DNA of 44,917 bases from VMSU01 sp031400755 (GTDB taxonomy: Bacteria > Desulfobacterota > Desulfobulbia > Desulfobulbales > VMSU01). The number at the start of each line of letters is the position of its first letter. The stretch's first letter is position 1. Shown in pieces: positions 43,155-44,917 of this stretch. The stretch is from assembly GCA_031400755.1 (NCBI GenBank), contig JANNQL010000186.1, positions 1 through 44,917 of the forward strand, written 5' to 3'. The notes beneath the pieces were generated by a model. It had not been told where the DNA came from and searched no databases. It saw only the letters and a program-made list of their open reading frames with translations. Both the position numbers and the translations under genes were made by a program.

Positions 43155-43649
43155 TGTAAAAAATTAAACTTGACAAGTCCCTCCCCCACCATGCGACACT
43201 TACGAAGTGCCCAAAATTCCTTAAAACCTCTCTATTCTGTCATTCCATAAGCGATTCAGCGCGAAAGTTGCAGGTTACGTATTTGCGTAACCACACTCAA
43301 AATGACAATTCAAAAAAACACCTTAAATCCATCACGCCCCTCATACTACCCTGTCGTATTTATTTTTCATTTCAACTTTCTTGTCAGCCAGAATGCATTT
43401 TCACCCATAAGGTAAGTTATATAACCCATTACCTATGGTTGTACTGCCAATCAAGCTTTCGCACTTTTTTTTTAACTATCTGCTATTGTTTATATTACTA
43501 TTTTTTATTCTTTTATGGCGTACATTTTGTATGCATTAAATAATTTGCAGATATACAGGCAATTCCTTAAATATTAGCTCCCCACAAAACTGCAATTTAT
43601 CGTAAAAATGAACGACTAATTGCAAAAAAATACGCCGAACGAGGCCACC
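43155..43649. other. Intergenic region upstream of the cytochrome gene
   Basis: This 495-bp stretch is AT-rich and holds no supported gene; a 91-codon frame at 43268-43543 has no ribosome site and a Phe/Tyr/Cys-rich composition. A hairpin GGTTACG-TATTTG-CGTAACC lies at 43273-43292. GGTAAGTTAT at 43411-43420 starts a possible stem GGTAA...TTACC and repeats a 10-mer found upstream of the PxxKW gene. No c-di-GMP riboswitch fold was found. Confidence 0.5.
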
Positions 43650-44917
43650 ATGAAAAAAATCCTTATCGCCACCGTCCTCTTCTTCTCTATGCTCAGCGCC
43701 CCCGCCATGGCCTCTGTCATAGACGCCCCGCACAACGAAACCTCAGGTGTCTCCTGTCGATCATGCCACAGCTACTCAATTTGGTGGCAGTACTCGCCAA
43801 TCTCGGCACTCGTCGACATTAATGGCACTAGCATCTACAAGGATAAAATCAATACCCTCTGCCTTAACTGTCATAACGGGACAAAATCTCAGAGCACCAA
43901 AATGTTGGCCCACTCGCACGAGAGTAACCCGGTCACCAAAACTGACCCTGCCCCATGGGAGACATCTTGGAAAACGGACTGCACCGACTGCCACGACCCG
44001 CACAAACAAAATCAGCTTGACTGGCTAACCGACAACCATACAGACCTGTTCCTGGTCACCGGCACCATAGCCTCAGCTACGCCAGACTTTCAAGACAAAA
44101 CAACTACCATCATCTACAACAACTCACCCGCTGTCAACAGCCCAAGATGGTCGACACCTAACAGTACAGACGCCGCCATTTTAACCTGGGAACGAAAAGA
44201 CGTATCGAACCTCAGCAATAAGAAAGGCCTCACCTTTGTTCACGACACAACAAAATCGCTCAACACCTTTACGATACTTTCCGCCGATGGCCCAAACAAT
44301 ACCATCATCCTCAAGGGCATCCTCGACCCAGCTGCAATCGACACGCAAACAGCCCCAACCTCAGACTCCTTTGGACTTATTTATGGCCAGCTCATCAAAT
44401 CAAACATCACTTCACAGAGCAGCGGCACAGCACGAAATATCAAATTCTTCGACCCGAACATACTGTACTCCTCTGGCAAAGTCGGAGGCTATGTCGACCC
44501 GAATACTGCCCGGCAAGGTATCTGCCAGACCTGCCACCAATATACCGACTACTGGAAAGAAAATGGCACTGCTGACAACCATAACAGCTCACACACAAAA
44601 CCCTGCAATGACTGCCACGATATAACCATTGGTTTCATGACGAATATTACCGCCATCGACCACAGTGCCGCAGGTTCTGGCATGGTCCTTGATTCAGAGA
44701 CTTGCGTCGGCGCCTGCCACCTGGCTAACAATCCGATCCTTGTCCACAAGAGTTCCTGCAATGCCTGCCACGAAAACATCGAGGTCGGCACCACCTTGGC
44801 CGATTTCACATCCCGGCGATACGTCACCGCCATTCCCGCAGGCGGCGGCAACTGCATGGCCTGTCACGGAGCGTATACCGATTTCCCGAGCCATCCCCAC
44901 GACCATACGTCAAGTGT
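43650..44917 (+). CDS. Periplasmic multihaem c-type cytochrome, N-terminal part
   Basis: The ATG at 43650, after GAGG at 43641, opens a frame that reaches the window's right edge without a stop (422 residues seen). A signal peptide KKILIATVLFFSMLSAPAMA is followed by mature protein. Haem-binding CxxCH motifs are CRSCH, CLNCH, CTDCH, CQTCH, CNDCH, CNACH and CMACH, plus one CVGACH, which has three residues between the cysteines. Extra histidines (for example HSHES, NHNSSH, HPHDH) may serve as axial ligands. Motif density and the long insert of about 150 residues resemble the large multihaem cytochromes of sulfate and metal reducers. Its role would be periplasmic or outer-surface electron transfer; the partner is not visible. 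Confidence 0.88.
   Translation, partial: MKKILIATVLFFSMLSAPAMASVIDAPHNETSGVSCRSCHSYSIWWQYSPISALVDINGTSIYKDKINTLCLNCHNGTKSQSTKMLAHSHESNPVTKTDPAPWETSWKTDCTDCHDPHKQNQLDWLTDNHTDLFLVTGTIASATPDFQDKTTTIIYNNSPAVNSPRWSTPNSTDAAILTWERKDVSNLSNKKGLTFVHDTTKSLNTFTILSADGPNNTIILKGILDPAAIDTQTAPTSDSFGLIYGQLIKSNITSQSSGTARNIKFFDPNILYSSGKVGGYVDPNTARQGICQTCHQYTDYWKENGTADNHNSSHTKPCNDCHDITIGFMTNITAIDHSAAGSGMVLDSETCVGACHLANNPILVHKSSCNACHENIEVGTTLADFTSRRYVTAIPAGGGNCMACHGAYTDFPSHPHDHTSS

Noticed and set aside
43268..43543. A 91-codon frame upstream of the cytochrome gene.
   Set aside because: It has no ribosome site, lies in AT-rich intergenic DNA, and its Phe/Tyr/Cys-rich composition looks accidental.
43155..43649. 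A c-di-GMP (GEMM) riboswitch ahead of the multihaem cytochrome.
   Set aside because: Such riboswitches are common in this setting, but the GEMM core and tetraloop-receptor pattern are absent; only simple hairpins are seen.

Overview
The window looks like a chromosomal segment of a Gram-negative deltaproteobacterium (Desulfobacterota), probably close to the Desulfobulbales. The pointers are a HesB-like selenoprotein read through an in-frame UGA, a PxxKW cysteine-rich small protein, LpxI (not LpxH) in the lipid A cluster, a periplasmic multihaem c-type cytochrome, type IV pilus parts, and citramalate synthase for isoleucine. The taxonomic call is inferred from gene content only. Most genes are moderately GC-rich; 8.25-9.12 kb is clearly AT-rich.

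Layout. 0-2.3 kb: truncated prepilin, HesB-like selenoprotein, DEAD-box RNA helicase, all on the minus strand. 2.6-16.1 kb: a split RecBCD locus. recC-recB overlap and are coupled, while recD lies 4.7 kb further on. Between recB and recD sit a J-domain/MinD-like ATPase with a two-TM partner (plus strand), a Fic protein bracketed by two copies of a 127-bp REPIN-like element, and an AT-rich nuclease-like gene whose 3' end lies in a REP hairpin. 16.2-18.9 kb: nested palindromic repeats, then a two-gene operon of a P-loop ATPase and a TPR protein with nearly identical 123-bp repeats. 18.7-19.6 kb: hairpin-rich intergenic DNA and a small basic protein. 19.7-23.2 kb: lysC-cimA-comEA-like operon. 23.5-26.4 kb: M23 endopeptidase, TrmL and a response regulator-GGDEF protein on the plus strand. 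26.4-31.1 kb: CCA-type nucleotidyltransferase, ParB-like protein, PAS histidine kinase. 31.2-37.8 kb: an envelope operon on the minus strand, lpxD-fabZ-lpxA-lpxI-(murU-like)-(amgK-like)-der. 38.1-41.0 kb: IHF/HU-type protein, enolase with a one-base frameshift, pilC. 41.1-44.9 kb: PxxKW protein with a strong sigma-70-like promoter, two uncharacterised genes, and the 5' part of a multihaem cytochrome running off the window.

How the genes fit together. The lpx/fabZ genes make the acyl-sugar precursors of lipid A. The adjacent kinase and nucleotidyltransferase resemble the AmgK/MurU route that returns MurNAc to UDP-MurNAc. RecBCD repairs double-strand breaks, and its locus and neighbour carry accessory genes that look like variable, possibly defensive, cargo. 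The best candidates for undescribed biology are the J-domain/MinD fusion with its membrane partner, and the ATPase/TPR pair. The selenoprotein and the broken enolase would both be mis-annotated by a standard gene caller.
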